Source: Photobacterium sp. JCM 19050 (lineage in GTDB: Bacteria > Pseudomonadota > Gammaproteobacteria > Enterobacterales > Vibrionaceae). Taken from it: a DNA stretch of 38,073 nt. How positions within the stretch are numbered: position 1 is the stretch's first letter; every line of letters begins with the position of its first letter. Location: contig BAXG01000047.1 in the NCBI GenBank assembly GCA_001310455.1, positions 1-38,073 on the forward strand, written 5' to 3'. The position numbers and the translations under genes are program-made. Below, in pieces: positions 17,262-27,602 of the stretch. The notes beneath the pieces were generated by a model. That model ran no database searches. It was not told the DNA's origin and saw only the letters and a list, made by a program, of their open reading frames with translations.

Positions 17262-18475
17262 ATGATCATAGAACCTGTTGTACAGGGCGTAGTCGCCCGG
17301 ACCTGCCACCCGCTCGGCTGCAAGCAAGCCGTGAAAAACCAGATTGATTATGTAACACGGCAAGAAAATGTTAAGCCTGCCCCGGAGTTTCCAAAACGTG
17401 TCCTGATTCTTGGAGCCTCATCTGGGTTTGGCCTTGCTGCCCGCATTGCGCTGGCTTTCGGACCTGCCCAGGCAGACACCCTGGGTGTATCTTTTGAGCG
17501 GGGTATATCTGATAAAGGTATTGGCAGCGCCGGTTGGTACAACAACATCTGGTTTCGGGAAGCCGCTGAGCAACAAGGCCGGTTTGCAGCAAATGTCATT
17601 GGTGATGCGTTTTCGCCGCAAACCCGGGACAAAGTAGCCGAAACTATCCGTTCAGAATTGGGTGGCGGTGTTGATCTGGTCATTTATTCACTGGCAACAG
17701 GCATTCGTCCTAACCCAGAGACCGGAGAGTTTTGGCGCTCGGTCATCAAACCGGTTGGCGAGTCCGTGACTGGCTATTCGGTTAATATTGAAAAAGGCGC
17801 CTTGGAGAGCGTGACCATGCCGCCGGCCTCCCAAGAAGAAATCGAGGCTACAGAAAAAGTCATGGGCGGTGAAGACTGGCAAAGCTGGATTGAGTGGCTG
17901 GCTGACCAGAACCTTCTCGCCAAGGGTGCACGCACAGTTGCATTTTCTTACATCGGTCCCGAGCAGACCCACGCGCTTTATCACCGTGGCACTCTCGGTT
18001 ATGCAAAAGCCCACCTGCACAACACCAAAGACAAACTGAACCTCCGCTTCCCTTCGTCTGAAATCAGCGCTGATATTGCGGTATGCAAGGCGCTGGTCAC
18101 CAAAGCAAGTGTATTTATCCCGGGGCTCGCTCCTTACCTCCTCGCACTGATGAAGGTAATGAAACAGCACGGAACCCATGAAACCTGCATTGAACAAATG
18201 TACAGGCTGTTCTACCAACGGTTTGACTGCCCCCCAGAAGGGAAAGCGCAAACAGATGCGGAGGGTTTGATTAGGATGGACGACTGGGAACTGGCACCAG
18301 AAACCCAGCAAGACACCCTCACCCTTCTCAAAAAATACAACCGGATAACTTCCAGCAAATCGGAGACTATGAAGGTTTCGTAAAGGAATTTATGCAAATT
18401 AACGGCTTTTCCCATCCGGACGTCGATTACAGTCAACCTATTGATTTGGATACGTTTATATCTATGAAGCCATAA
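17262..18475 (+). CDS. fabV: Trans-2-enoyl-ACP/CoA reductase FabV; frameshift near the C-terminus
   Basis: FabV is an NADH-dependent enoyl-ACP reductase that catalyses the last step of the fatty-acid elongation cycle; it is known as a triclosan-insensitive alternative to FabI. The family opening MIIEPVVQGVVARTCHPLGC, the nucleotide-binding ILGASSGFGLAAR, and the catalytic Tyr240-x8-Lys249 (within ALYHRGTLGYAKAHL) are all present. One base is missing near 18347. The correct frame then reads NFQQIGDYEGFVKEFM to a stop at 18475, giving about 404 residues, in line with the family. The start is supported by AGGATG. The gene stands alone, between an upstream terminator and a degenerate repeat. Confidence 0.93.
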
Positions 18476-18575
18476 TTGTATTCTTCGTTTTGGGACTCGT
18501 TCGAACCTGGATCAGCCTATGCTGATGAAAGAAGGGCGAGTTTGATTGGCTGTCAGTCAACTCTCGCTGAAACCA

Positions 18576-18603
18576 GCACCATGAGATGGTTGGTTTGGGT
18601 ATA
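18576..18603 (+). repeat. Degenerate copy of the dispersed repeat
   Basis: The sequence gcaccatgagatgg followed by ttggtttgggtata matches the repeat at 61-84 with a substitution or two and a three-base insertion. It lies just upstream of the quinone-oxidoreductase-like gene. An imperfect stem (gcgag...ctcgc, 18536-18567) precedes it. Confidence 0.5.
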
Positions 18604-18622
18604 AAAGTTTAAGGGGGTAGCT

Positions 18623-19608
18623 ATGATGCAAGCCTGGTGGCTCAAAAAGCCGGGAGGGTTGTCTGAATTGTATCAGGGAAGCGCCCCTATCCCTTTGTAT
18701 GGCAGTGACGAAGTCCTGATTAAAGTTGCTGCAGTCGGTCTTAATGCTGTTGACTATAAGCTCTCCGAGTGGGGATACGCGACCTGGGAATACCCGCAAA
18801 TTCCGGGGATCGATGTCGCGGGTGAAATTGTAGAAACCGGTAGTCATGTCAGCAGTTTTCAGCCCGGTGACCAGGTGTTTTTGCTTTCAGACCCCCGGAC
18901 TGCCGGTGCTTTTGCTGAATACACCGTTGCCAAAGCACATGCGGTTTGCCGAATTCCACAGGGATTGGATCCTGAAAAAGCAGCTGCAATACCTTTACCC
19001 GGCATCACTGCCTGGCAGGCTATTCACCAAAAACTTCACCTGAAAAACGGCCAGGTTATCGCGATTCAGGGCGCAGATTCGCCAACCGGAATTTATGCCA
19101 CCCAACTTGCGAAATCTGTCGGTGCGGTCGTTATCGCTATTTGCCCTAAAGAGCACCACGAACGTGTGTCCGGTATGGGTGCAGACACGCTGATTGACCC
19201 AGCCGCTGATAACGTTCCGTTAAAAATCTTTGAAGCCACCGAAGGGAAACTGCTTGATGCCATGATTGACTCGGTTTCAACGCCATCAGTCGGGCACCTG
19301 CTGGCGCTTTTGAGGTTTGGCGGCCAATTTGTCAGCCTCGCTTCCGCCTGAGGGAAATTCCACTTCTGGCGGCCACAAAATCCCTTTCTCTCCATGAGGT
19401 CGCTGTCATGTCGGTATTTGCCCACGGCCAAAGGGAGCAAATTCAGGATATGGTCGACATCGGCAATGCTCTTGCCGTGCAAATGTCCGCGGGGATTATT
19501 AACCCGGATATCAGCGAGGTCATTCCTTTTGCTTCTTTACGGCATGGATTGGCAGCCATCCGTGATGGTAAACAATCCGGGAGGGTTATCGTCACACTCG
19601 CAGTGTAA
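18623..19608 (+). CDS. Zinc-independent medium-chain dehydrogenase/reductase (quinone oxidoreductase-like); frameshift in the sequence
   Basis: This NAD(P)H-dependent reductase of the MDR superfamily is about 328 residues after correction. The N-terminal GroES-like domain has LIKVAAVGLNAVDYKLSEWG and PGIDVAGEIVETG, in which the Cys and His zinc ligands of alcohol dehydrogenases are absent. The central Rossmann domain follows ITAWQAIHQKL. Its glycine-rich loop reads GADSPTG instead of the common GGAGGVG. One base is missing near 19340. The proper frame gives RFRLREIPLLAATKSLSLHEVAV and ends DGKQSGRVIVTLAV, a typical quinone-oxidoreductase C-terminus. AAGGGGG lies six bases before the first of two ATGs. 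The substrate (quinone, enone or other) is not predictable. Confidence 0.82.
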
Positions 19609-19718
19609 ACGGTGATTAATTAGAAAACCGAGTCAATTAAGTGATCACTTGCCTTGATTGTGAAACACAAGCTATGTTTCTATAAACGGCTGGCATTATA
19701 CAAAGACAACTATCAGTA

Positions 19719-21170
19719 ATGACTCAACACCCTGATTTAACAAGGCGGGTTGCACTGCACTACATTGTTGCTGCTGCAGTTTTCACCATGTACGGTTCGC
19801 GGGTATGTCCTTTTCTGGACAGCCTGAGTGTTGAACGGAACCCTCTTTACGCATCAACAACTTTTATTATCATTTTTTTGCTGCGCAAACTGCTTATTCC
19901 TCAACGTTCCCCGTACTCCTCTGTAAAAGAATTCGGCCTGTTTGTTCTGGGTGGGTTCGGGCTTGCCGTCTGGTATAACGTTTTTCATACTTTCCCGCTG
20001 GACAGCAATATCAAGGTCTTGATGGGGATGGTCTCTCTGGGCATTCTTGTCGGCCTTGATCTCTCCTTGCAAAATAAGCTGCTCACCTACCCGCAGGAAC
20101 TGGCTGAAACCTCCATTGATAAAATAGACAGCTATCGCTACTCAATCATCGTACAGATGGGCGGCCTGGTTGTATTACTGATCATCTTGCTCACCACTGT
20201 ACTCGGCATGGTGATGGTTAAAGACTTGCATTGGCTCGCAGAGCATATGGAGCCGGCAGCCATAGATGCGGCACTTGTCAGTATCTACAAAGAGTTTTCT
20301 TATATCGCCGTGTGTCTGGTCGGTTACACCCTGGTCATAATGTACCACTGGCTGAAACTTCTCAGAAAAGTGCTCGATAAACAAAAATCCGTCCTAATCA
20401 GCGCCTCAACCGGTGACCTTTCTGAACGCGTTCCTCTGGTTCGACAGGCTGAACTTGGCGTTATCGCTCACTATACAAACTCAATGCTTGAGCAGCTCGC
20501 CTGCTCTCACGATGAAATAAACAAAACCCGTGATGTCGCTATTATCGGCCTTTCAGCTTGCTGAGTCCCGTGACAACGAAACCGGGGCACACATTTTACG
20601 CACCCAAAGCTACGTCAGGGCGTTGGCTGTCGAATTGAGTGGTAAAGAAAAGTACCAGAATTACCTGACTGCCGAGCGAATTGAGCTGTTATACAAGTCA
20701 GCTCCACTCCACGACATTGGCAAGGTGGGTATCCCGGACAGTATTTTGCTCAAACCGGGTAAACTGACCGACGAAGAATTCGATATCATGAAAGGTCACG
20801 CCAAGATTGGGCCGATGCACTGTCTCTGGCAGAGCGCAATATGGGGCAAAGCTCATTTCTGTCGCTGGCTCGGGAGATCGCCCACACCCACCACGAAAAG
20901 TGGGACGGTACTGGCTACCCAAGAGGCTTAGAGGGTGAAGACATTCCGTTGTCCGGGCGTTTAATGGCACTGGCCGATGTTTACGACGCGCTCATTTGCA
21001 AGCGTGTATACAAACCGGCTTTCTCTCACGAAGAGGCAAAGACCATTATTATCGAGGGTCGAGGAAAGCATTTTGACCCGGAAATCGTTGATGCCTTCCT
21101 GGCATGTGAGCAAGAATTCCTCGATATCGCAGCGAAATACCGGGATGAAGAACAAAAGGCCTTTGCCTGA
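19719..21170 (+). CDS. Membrane-anchored HD-GYP domain protein, predicted cyclic-di-GMP phosphodiesterase; two frameshifts in the sequence
   Basis: This protein of about 483 residues has roughly six N-terminal membrane segments (to about residue 210), a HAMP-like linker (STGDLSERVPLVRQAELGVIAHYTNSML) and a C-terminal HD-GYP domain. Active-site signatures are complete: HDIGKVGIPD (His331-Asp332), HHEKWDGTGYPRGL (His391-His392, GYP at 399-401) and LADVYDAL. HD-GYP enzymes hydrolyse c-di-GMP and so favour motility over biofilm. One extra base near 20547 and one missing G near 20812 break the frame; the corrected joins read RDVAIIAFQLAESRDNETG and HAKIGADALSLAERNMGQ. The N-terminal sensor region matches no domain I recognise. 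No strong ribosome site precedes the ATG at 19719. Confidence 0.85.
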
Positions 21171-21210
21171 CAATATGCGTTAGATGACCTGTAAGGAAGA
21201 GGAATGATTG

Positions 21211-21237
21211 AAAGCCGGTTTACACTACCGGCTTTTT
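21211..21237 (+). terminator. Terminator of the HD-GYP gene
   Basis: A 9-bp perfect stem (aaagccggt / accggcttt) with a 7-nt loop is followed by TT and then T-rich sequence on the plus strand. It overlaps the stop codon of convergent helD and may serve both sides, although the minus-strand tail is poor in T. Confidence 0.75.
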
Positions 21238-23344
21238 ATTTTCTTTTTACTCACACCGTAATTTCCTTCCAGCAACTCCGTGACAAATGGTGAAGGTGTC
21301 TCGGGGTTACACGCCAGCCACACTTGCTCTCTCGCCCGCGTGAGCGCCACATAGAACAGCCGGCGTTCTTCTGCGAATTCGACAGGTTCCTCACTCATCA
21401 GCAAGCAATCATCAAGATGATGGCTGTTCCGCACTACCGGAAACACACCTTCATCCATGGCCAATACCACCACACAATCAGCCTCACGCCCTTTGCTGGC
21501 ATGTGCTGTCACAAATTCAACTGACAGGTTCGGGAAGTCTTTTTTCCATTGTGAGAGATTATCCGGCTTGTGGTGATTTGCCCGGCCTATCAGCATCAAA
21601 GACATCACTTTCCCGTCTTTTTGCTTTTCATTGAGTTGCGCCAGTAATGCTTCAATACGGTCACTTTCAATAACGCTGACAGCGGCACTTTTTCGCTTCT
21701 TCACGCTGTTCAGCGTCTTATCAAGCTGGGTTGGGTTAACCATCACAAACTGCTTGGCAACTTCACCGATTTTATCGTTAAAGCGATAAGTCGTATCCAG
21801 GCTCCGAACTGCCGCGTGGCCGAAGCGTTTTTCAAAATCCGTCGTCAGGGATACATCTGCCCCGGTAAAACGATAAATTGCCTGCCAGTCATCGCCCACG
21901 GCATACAGTGAAGGGCGCCTGATGCTTTTCCCTACCGGGTTACAGAGAGCTTCAAGCATTGACAGGCGATCCGGGGAAATATCCTGGTATTCATCCACCA
22001 TGATAAACCGGATATCAGGTCGACTTTTGCCTTTTTCCAACAGCTTTGTCGCCTCAGCAATCAAGCCGAAGAAATCCTGTTTTCCCTCTTCCTTCAATTT
22101 GTCGAGGTACGCCTTGTAACACGGCCAGACAAGATTCAGCTCGCTGGAAGATTGTTGCCTTAGGTCATCATCCCGCCCTTCAAGCGACGTTTGGATATCT
22201 TTTTTCCCTTTGGCAGCCAGACGCAACACATCCACCTGTCGCCAGAGCCAGCGATGCAATTTCTCATTATGCGTCTGCCCTGTGAGCGGCTTTTCCGGGT
22301 CAACGCCGGGAATACCATATTTTTCAGCATGTTTAAGCCACCTTTTCTCATTGGCCGACACCTGCCAGTGGTCAGCAAGCCAAAGTGTTATCCAAGCAGT
22401 TTTAGCGATGTCATCGGTCGCCAGTTCTGAAATGTCAGGCGCTGTACTTTGGTTGTGGCGGATCACTTCCCGGGCAAAGCCGTGGAATGTCGACACCCGG
22501 ATTTTCCCCGATACTTTTTGGGCGAGCCGATCCTTCATCTCATCCGCCGCCTTGCGGCCGAACGCCAGCATCAAAATCTGCTCCGGCAGAGCCTGCCCGC
22601 TTTCAATCAGGTATGCAGCCCGCGCCACCAGCACACTGGTTTTACCCGAACCCGCACCGGCTAAAACCAGGTTGAAATCGTCATCAGCGACTACCGCTTC
22701 ACGTTGGCTGGTATTCAGCGGGGAAGATTCAACGGAATCAAAGAGTGCTGACCATTGGGTAACAGCCTGCTTTGACCAAGCTTCATTGCGGGGGGCAAGC
22801 CAGTTCTCTGTCTTCTGCCACTTTTCAAGGCACGCCAGTTTTTCAGGATCAATTTGCCGGATAAGCGATAGTTCCAGCCCAGCCAGACCGAGCAAATTTT
22901 CAATTTCCCGGAAAACAGCGCTAACTGACGATTGCCTCAGATAGCCGGATGCCCGCTGAAGAACCTGCAGTTGAGAGGTAATATCCGGCCAGACAGCATC
23001 GAGTGCTCTTTGGCTGCCAGCAGCCCAGGCTCTCCAGCTCGAGACAAGAAAGTCTGCAAATTGGCGGGTTTCACCCCAGGGTAAACCAAAGACCCGGTAG
23101 CGGTAATTGATGCCGCTTTTGTCCCGGGCTGTCAGGGTCAGTTTTCCCCACAGCAATCCCCGGGATACGGTCAATTCACCGTTCCAGGTAGCAAAAGGCA
23201 CGATCCGGCGGGTATCGTTGGATTCAAGGATCAGGCATTGTCCTCCAGTGCGATACTGTAGTTGTCCCACTGTACAAACCAACGCGCCAGCGGTGTTGCA
23301 CTGAGCGCTGTTTTTTGGGGAGCTGTTGTCACCGGTTCGGTCAT
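21225..23344 (-). CDS. helD: DNA helicase IV (HelD-like, UvrD/Rep superfamily 1); frameshift near the N-terminus
   Basis: This is an ATP-dependent 3'-5' DNA helicase in the cytoplasm. Superfamily 1 motifs appear in order. They are motif I LAGAGSGKTSVLVARAAYLI, motif Ia AFGRKAADEM, and motif II VDEYQDISPDR. Motif III is GDDWQAIYRFTGADVSLTTD, motif IV DTTYRFNDKIGEVA, motif V AHASKGREADCVVVL and motif VI FYVALTRARE. The N-terminal GELTVSRGLLWGKL block matches helicase IV rather than UvrD or Rep. A base is missing near 23237. The upstream frame supplies MTEPVTTAPQKTALSATPLA and RWFVQWDNYSIALEDNA, starting at 23344 behind AGAAGG, for about 706 residues against 684 in E. coli. E. coli HelD has a minor role in recombination. 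It is convergent with the HD-GYP gene and divergent from the YccS-like gene. Confidence 0.9.
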
Positions 23345-23540
23345 ATTGCCTTCTGCGTTATTCATGGCTTGCAGAGAATACCCCTGTGTATATTTACATA
23401 TGTGCAGGATAGCAGCCTTCATTCAGTTTGACGAAACATGTTGATGTGATTGCGGAAAAAACCGTCGAACACACGTTTATCCCTACTGGGCTGATGCGAT
23501 TTTTGTTATCTTGTGCACAGAACTTTACATCGCATTCATT

Positions 23541-25713
23541 ATGTTCCCGAACCACTATATTTCTCTGTTCAGACAATACTGGGCCAATGAAAGGGTCAAT
23601 TATTCCATCCGGGTATTTCTCGCCCTGGTGGGTGTCACCGTCCCTTGCTGGCATTTTCAGGCGCACAGTGCCATCACCCACTGGTGCTGGGAATTATTGC
23701 CTCTGCACTGGCAGAAACCGATGACAGCTTTACCGGCAGGCTCAAGGCACAGCTTATTACGCTGGTTTGCTTTGCCATTGCGACTTTCTCGATAGAAATC
23801 CTGTTTCCTTATCCCTGGTTGTTTGCCACTGGACTGGCGCTGTCAACGTTTGGCTTTATCATGCTCGGCGGCGTGGGGCTTCGCTATGCGAGCATCGCCT
23901 TTGCATCATTACTCATCGCGGTTTACACCATGTTGGGAGCAGCAGAAAGTACCATCCTCTGGTGGCAACCGGCACTGCTTCTTGCTGGTGCAACCTGGTA
24001 CGGGTTCCTGTCTCTGGTTTGGAACCTGCTTTGGCCTCATCGCCCTTTGCAACAGGGAATGGCCGCAGTATTCGCTGCAACAGCCAATTACCTGGAAGTT
24101 AAAAGCGAGCTTTTCCTGCCGATCCGCGGCATGGTTCCCCAACCGCTCCGGCTCGAGACTGCGCGGCTGAATGCCAAAGTGGTTACCTCTCTGAACCAGG
24201 CCAAACTGACGCTATTGGTTCGTGCCCGTCGCGGGCGGCTGGATCGCACCAACCAGCGCCTTCTGAAAACCTATTTCCTCGCTCAGGATATCCATGAGCG
24301 AATCAGTTCATCACACTATCGTTACCAGGATCTGGCAGAGCATTTCCTCCACTCTGATGTATTGTTCCGTTTCCGTCACCTGCTGCAAATGCAAGCCTCC
24401 GCCTGCCGTTCTGCTGCCACCGCTTTTACGCTGTCAAAAGACTACCAGCACAGTGATGCATCAATGCTCGCATTAAATGAGCTCAGGGAATCACTGGATT
24501 TTCTCGCAAAAACGGCGCCGGCTGATTGCAGAAACCTGCTGGCACAACTGGAGTTCCTTTTTCGCAACCTGGCAACGGTTGAGCGGCAGCTCGCCAATGT
24601 CGGTAATCCGGATGCAATCGAAAACGACGAAGACAACACGCTGGCAGATGAAGGGCTCACACGCTCAAAGACAAGTGGCTCCGGATTTGGTCTCAGATGA
24701 CACCAAAATCCCTGCGGTTTCGCCACGCCGTGCGCCTGTCAGTGGTGCTGGTCGCCGGGTATGCCATTCTTCAGGGGCTTCAACTGGAGCGTGGATACTG
24801 GATTCTGCTGACCATTCTGTTTGTCTGTCAGCCAAGCTATTCTGCGACTCGTAGCAAACTGGTAGAGCGGATAATAGGCACCGTCGCCGGTTTGCTGGTC
24901 GGAATACCGCTTTTGTATTTCTTCTCTGATCCGCTGTCTCAAATCGTGTTAATGGTTATTACCGGTGTGCTGTTTTTTGCTTTCCGGACTACACAATACG
25001 CCATTGCAACAACCTTCATTACCCTTCTCGTATTGCTATGTTTCAACCAACTTGGTGAAGGTTATGCGGTCATTCTTCCGCGCCTTGGCGATACCCTGAT
25101 TGGCTGTTTGCTCTCGGTCACCGCCGTTCGATTCATTCTGCCGGATTGGCAAGCTCACCGCTTGCGCGGCATCATGTCCGATGCGCTGGAAACCAACCAA
25201 CAGTACCTTGCCCAAATCATCGGTCAGTACCGCATAGGCAAGCGGGACAACCTGGCATACCGTATTGCCCGACGCAACGCACATAACGCAGATACAGAAC
25301 TGACTACCGCTATCAGTAACATGCTGGCAGAACCCGGCCGATACCGCTCTGCCACTGACGAGTCATTCCGGTTCCTGTGCCTTAACAATGCCATGTTGAG
25401 TTATATTTCTGCGCTGGGTGCGCACCGGATGCAGCTTGGTGATGAAGCGCTGCACCACCTGGTATCAAAAGCACACCGGGAAATTTACAAGAATCTGAAC
25501 TGTCTGATCGAGAGCCTGGCTGACAACCCTTGCAGTGAGGCACTTGAGCAAAACACAGAGCTGGAAAAACACCTGGAAAGCTGGCGTGATGAAGATAACC
25601 CGTCTTTGCGCCTGGTGCTGCAACAGCTCTACCTGATTAACCGCATGATGCCAGAGCTCCATTCACTGACTGGCAAACTCACATCACGAGGCTTACAGCA
25701 TTCATCTCAGTAA
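23541..25713 (+). CDS. yccS: YccS-type inner-membrane protein (FUSC family); two frameshifts in the sequence
   Basis: This large membrane protein of about 724 residues, near the length of E. coli YccS (717), is related to fusaric-acid-resistance/aromatic-acid exporters. Two homologous membrane blocks occur. The N-terminal one runs from IRVFLALVGVTVPCWH to the TILWWQPALLLAGATWYG region. The second follows MTPKSLRFRHAVRLSVVLVAGYAIL and has ERGYWILLTILFVCQPSYSATRSK, which is diagnostic. Cytoplasmic helical domains follow each block. A missing C near 23685 (correct reading AITPLVLGIIASALAE) and a missing base near 24690 split the gene into three pieces. The start at 23541 has no obvious ribosome site, so the true start is uncertain. 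The transported substrate is unknown even in model species. Confidence 0.87.
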
Positions 25714-25756
25714 CGTACTGGAAGGAAAGGAAGCCATGGACAGAGCAGATTTTCCC

Positions 25757-25784
25757 GACGGTGGTAGACAATTTTACCACCGTC
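25757..25784 (+). terminator. Hairpin after the YccS-like gene
   Basis: A 10-bp perfect stem (gacggtggta / taccaccgtc) with an 8-nt loop lies 44 bp after the stop codon. Only AGTTTCT follows, so it is a moderate terminator at best. Confidence 0.55.
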
Positions 25785-25886
25785 AGTTTCTGGCAACATG
25801 TTCCAGGTTACCAAAACACCACTGGTTGATTTCTGACCGGCCTTCGCCACAATGAGTAACACCCGATGTAGTAACACGGATGAGTT

Positions 25887-26528
25887 ATGGAAGAGAATAA
25901 AGTAAAGTTGGATATTGTTTCCGATGTCGTTTGCCCATGGTGTGTTATCGGCTACAAGCGGCTTGAGAAAGCCATTGACCAGCTTAATGCCTGGGATCGT
26001 GTCGACATAGAATGGCAGCCATTCCAGCTTAACCCGTATATTCCGCCGGAAGGGGAAAACCTTCGTGAACACCTTGCCAAGAAATACGGCACATCAACTG
26101 CTGAAAGTGTTCATGCCCGGGATAAACTGACTGCTTTGGGTGCTGAGGTCGGTTTTACCTTTAACTATGCCGATGATATGCGTACTTACAACACACGCGA
26201 TGCGCACGTGATGCTGGCATATGCACGTCAGTTCGATCTCCAGACCCCTTTGAAACTTGCGCTGTTTTCGGCATTTTTTACCGAACGACAGAACGTTTCA
26301 GACCGAACTCTGCTTCTCGATGTCGCTAAACAAATCGGGTTGCCTGTTGAACAGGGAGATGCTCTCTTTGATGACCAGACGCTGATACAGGAAGTCGACG
26401 CCCAGCAAGCATATTGGCGCAGTCTTGGGATAACGGGTGTACCTACCGTGGTGTTGAACAGAGAGCAGGCGGTCAGCGGCGCGTATCCGGTCGATGCCTA
26501 TGTTAAATTCCTCCAGTCTGCACTTTGA
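25887..26528 (+). CDS. FrnE/DsbA-like cytoplasmic oxidoreductase
   Basis: This 213-residue thioredoxin-fold protein of the DsbA/2-hydroxychromene-2-carboxylate isomerase group has an N-terminal CPWC redox motif (Cys16 and Cys19). ERLEWQPF-like and FQLNPYIPPEG segments follow, then the cis-proline region GITGVPTVVLN near residue 190. There is no signal peptide, so unlike DsbA it should act in the cytoplasm. That fits FrnE proteins linked to oxidative-stress tolerance in Deinococcus. GGATGAG precedes the ATG. The frame is intact and the gene is monocistronic, convergent with the next gene. The partner substrate is unknown. Confidence 0.87.
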   Translation: MEENKVKLDIVSDVVCPWCVIGYKRLEKAIDQLNAWDRVDIEWQPFQLNPYIPPEGENLREHLAKKYGTSTAESVHARDKLTALGAEVGFTFNYADDMRTYNTRDAHVMLAYARQFDLQTPLKLALFSAFFTERQNVSDRTLLLDVAKQIGLPVEQGDALFDDQTLIQEVDAQQAYWRSLGITGVPTVVLNREQAVSGAYPVDAYVKFLQSAL

Positions 26529-26540
26529 TACCCAATATAT

Positions 26541-26570
26541 GTGGGCAAGCCCTTCTGTGCTTGCCCCCTT
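26541..26570. terminator. Shared terminator-like hairpin between convergent genes
   Basis: An 8-bp perfect stem (gggcaagc / gcttgccc, 26543-26550 with 26559-26566) sits in the 48-bp gap between the convergent FrnE-like and NmrA-like genes. The tails are CCTTTC on the plus strand and ACATATAT on the minus strand. Confidence 0.55.
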
Positions 26571-26576
26571 TCGGTT

Positions 26577-27407
26577 CTAACGACTTCGATCCCACACACC
26601 TGTTTGGGCTGTCTTTACTACATAATCCCTAAAACTTGTTGCCGGGCGCCCCAAGGCCTCTTCCACCCCGTTTACCGTTTGGCTGTTTCTTCCATCCAAG
26701 ACTTCCGTAAACAACTCTCTTAATAACCACAGCATCTCTTCCGGCGCGCCCTGCTCTTTAACAAAGGCAATAAAAGCATCAACCGGAACCTGTTGATAGG
26801 TAATCGGAAAACCGGCTGCCTGGGATATTTCTTTAACACAATCTGAAAAAGTCATCGCCTGGGGTCCGGTGACTTCAAACACGCGGTTGCGAAGAGCCGG
26901 TTGGATCAGCGCCGCAACGGCAACATCTGCAATATCGTCAGCATCCACAAAAGGTTCTGGCACCTCGCCCGCAGGAAGAACCAGTTCGCCTGCCATAATT
27001 CCTTGCATCATAAAGCTCTCGCTGAAATTCTGCATAAACCAGCCGGCACGTACCACATTCCAGTCCATCCCAGACTGCTCGAGATGTTCCTCAGCGCGTT
27101 GTGCTCCTGCCTCACCCCTGCCAGAAAGCAACACGATATGTTCTAATCCTGCGTCTTTTGCTTGCTTCAGAAATGCCTGAATAGTCGCAGCTGCTGACGG
27201 GACCGCGAGGTCCGGTTGAAAGGTCACATAGGCTGACTTTATTCCTTCCAAAGCGCGAGCCCAGGTACTGCTGTCCTCCCAGTCAAAACCGAGGGAAGCT
27301 GAACGCGAAACAGCACGCGTTTCAAACCCCATACTATTAAGGCGGGCATTTACTCTCGCTCCGGTTTTCCCGTTTTTGCCGATAATCAAAATAGGTTGCT
27401 TAGTCAT
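26577..27407 (-). CDS. NmrA-like NAD(P)-binding reductase
   Basis: This 276-residue atypical short-chain dehydrogenase of the NmrA/HSCARG group has the nucleotide-binding start PILIIGKNGKTGARVNARL (the GxxGxxG loop as GKNGKTG). A conserved HIVLLSGRGEAGAQRAEEHL block and WNVVRAGWFMQNFSE follow. The usual YxxxK catalytic pair is not evident, so it may be a redox sensor or a quinone/azo-type reductase. The start at 27407 (MTKQPILI) is chosen over 27425 because the sequence before it holds a better site (GGAGAGATGTG). It is divergent from the AraC-type regulator gene, which suggests it is a regulatory target. The frame is intact. Confidence 0.82.
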   Translation of the reverse strand: MTKQPILIIGKNGKTGARVNARLNSMGFETRAVSRSASLGFDWEDSSTWARALEGIKSAYVTFQPDLAVPSAAATIQAFLKQAKDAGLEHIVLLSGRGEAGAQRAEEHLEQSGMDWNVVRAGWFMQNFSESFMMQGIMAGELVLPAGEVPEPFVDADDIADVAVAALIQPALRNRVFEVTGPQAMTFSDCVKEISQAAGFPITYQQVPVDAFIAFVKEQGAPEEMLWLLRELFTEVLDGRNSQTVNGVEEALGRPATSFRDYVVKTAQTGVWDRSR

Positions 27408-27602
27408 CACATCTCTCCATATCAATGAAAAACTGCGATTACATTTTTGCTAATCTTTGTCAGACAGTTAATGCCAAAAAATCCATTATTATTGACCTTT
27501 CGTCTAATCACATTGGTTTTTAATAGCGCCAATGTAAGACTCAGAAAATGATTTGGACAGACAAACCGCCCGGTCTGTCGTACCCGTTTCAAAGGAATGA
27601 TG

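Noticed and set aside
17688..18311. 207-codon minus-strand open frame over fabV
   Set aside because: It is antisense to an unmistakable FabV and has low-complexity, cysteine-rich composition.
20530..20931. A programmed frameshift in the HD-GYP gene
   Set aside because: No slippery heptamer or downstream structure was seen, and the same kind of break occurs in many unrelated genes here.
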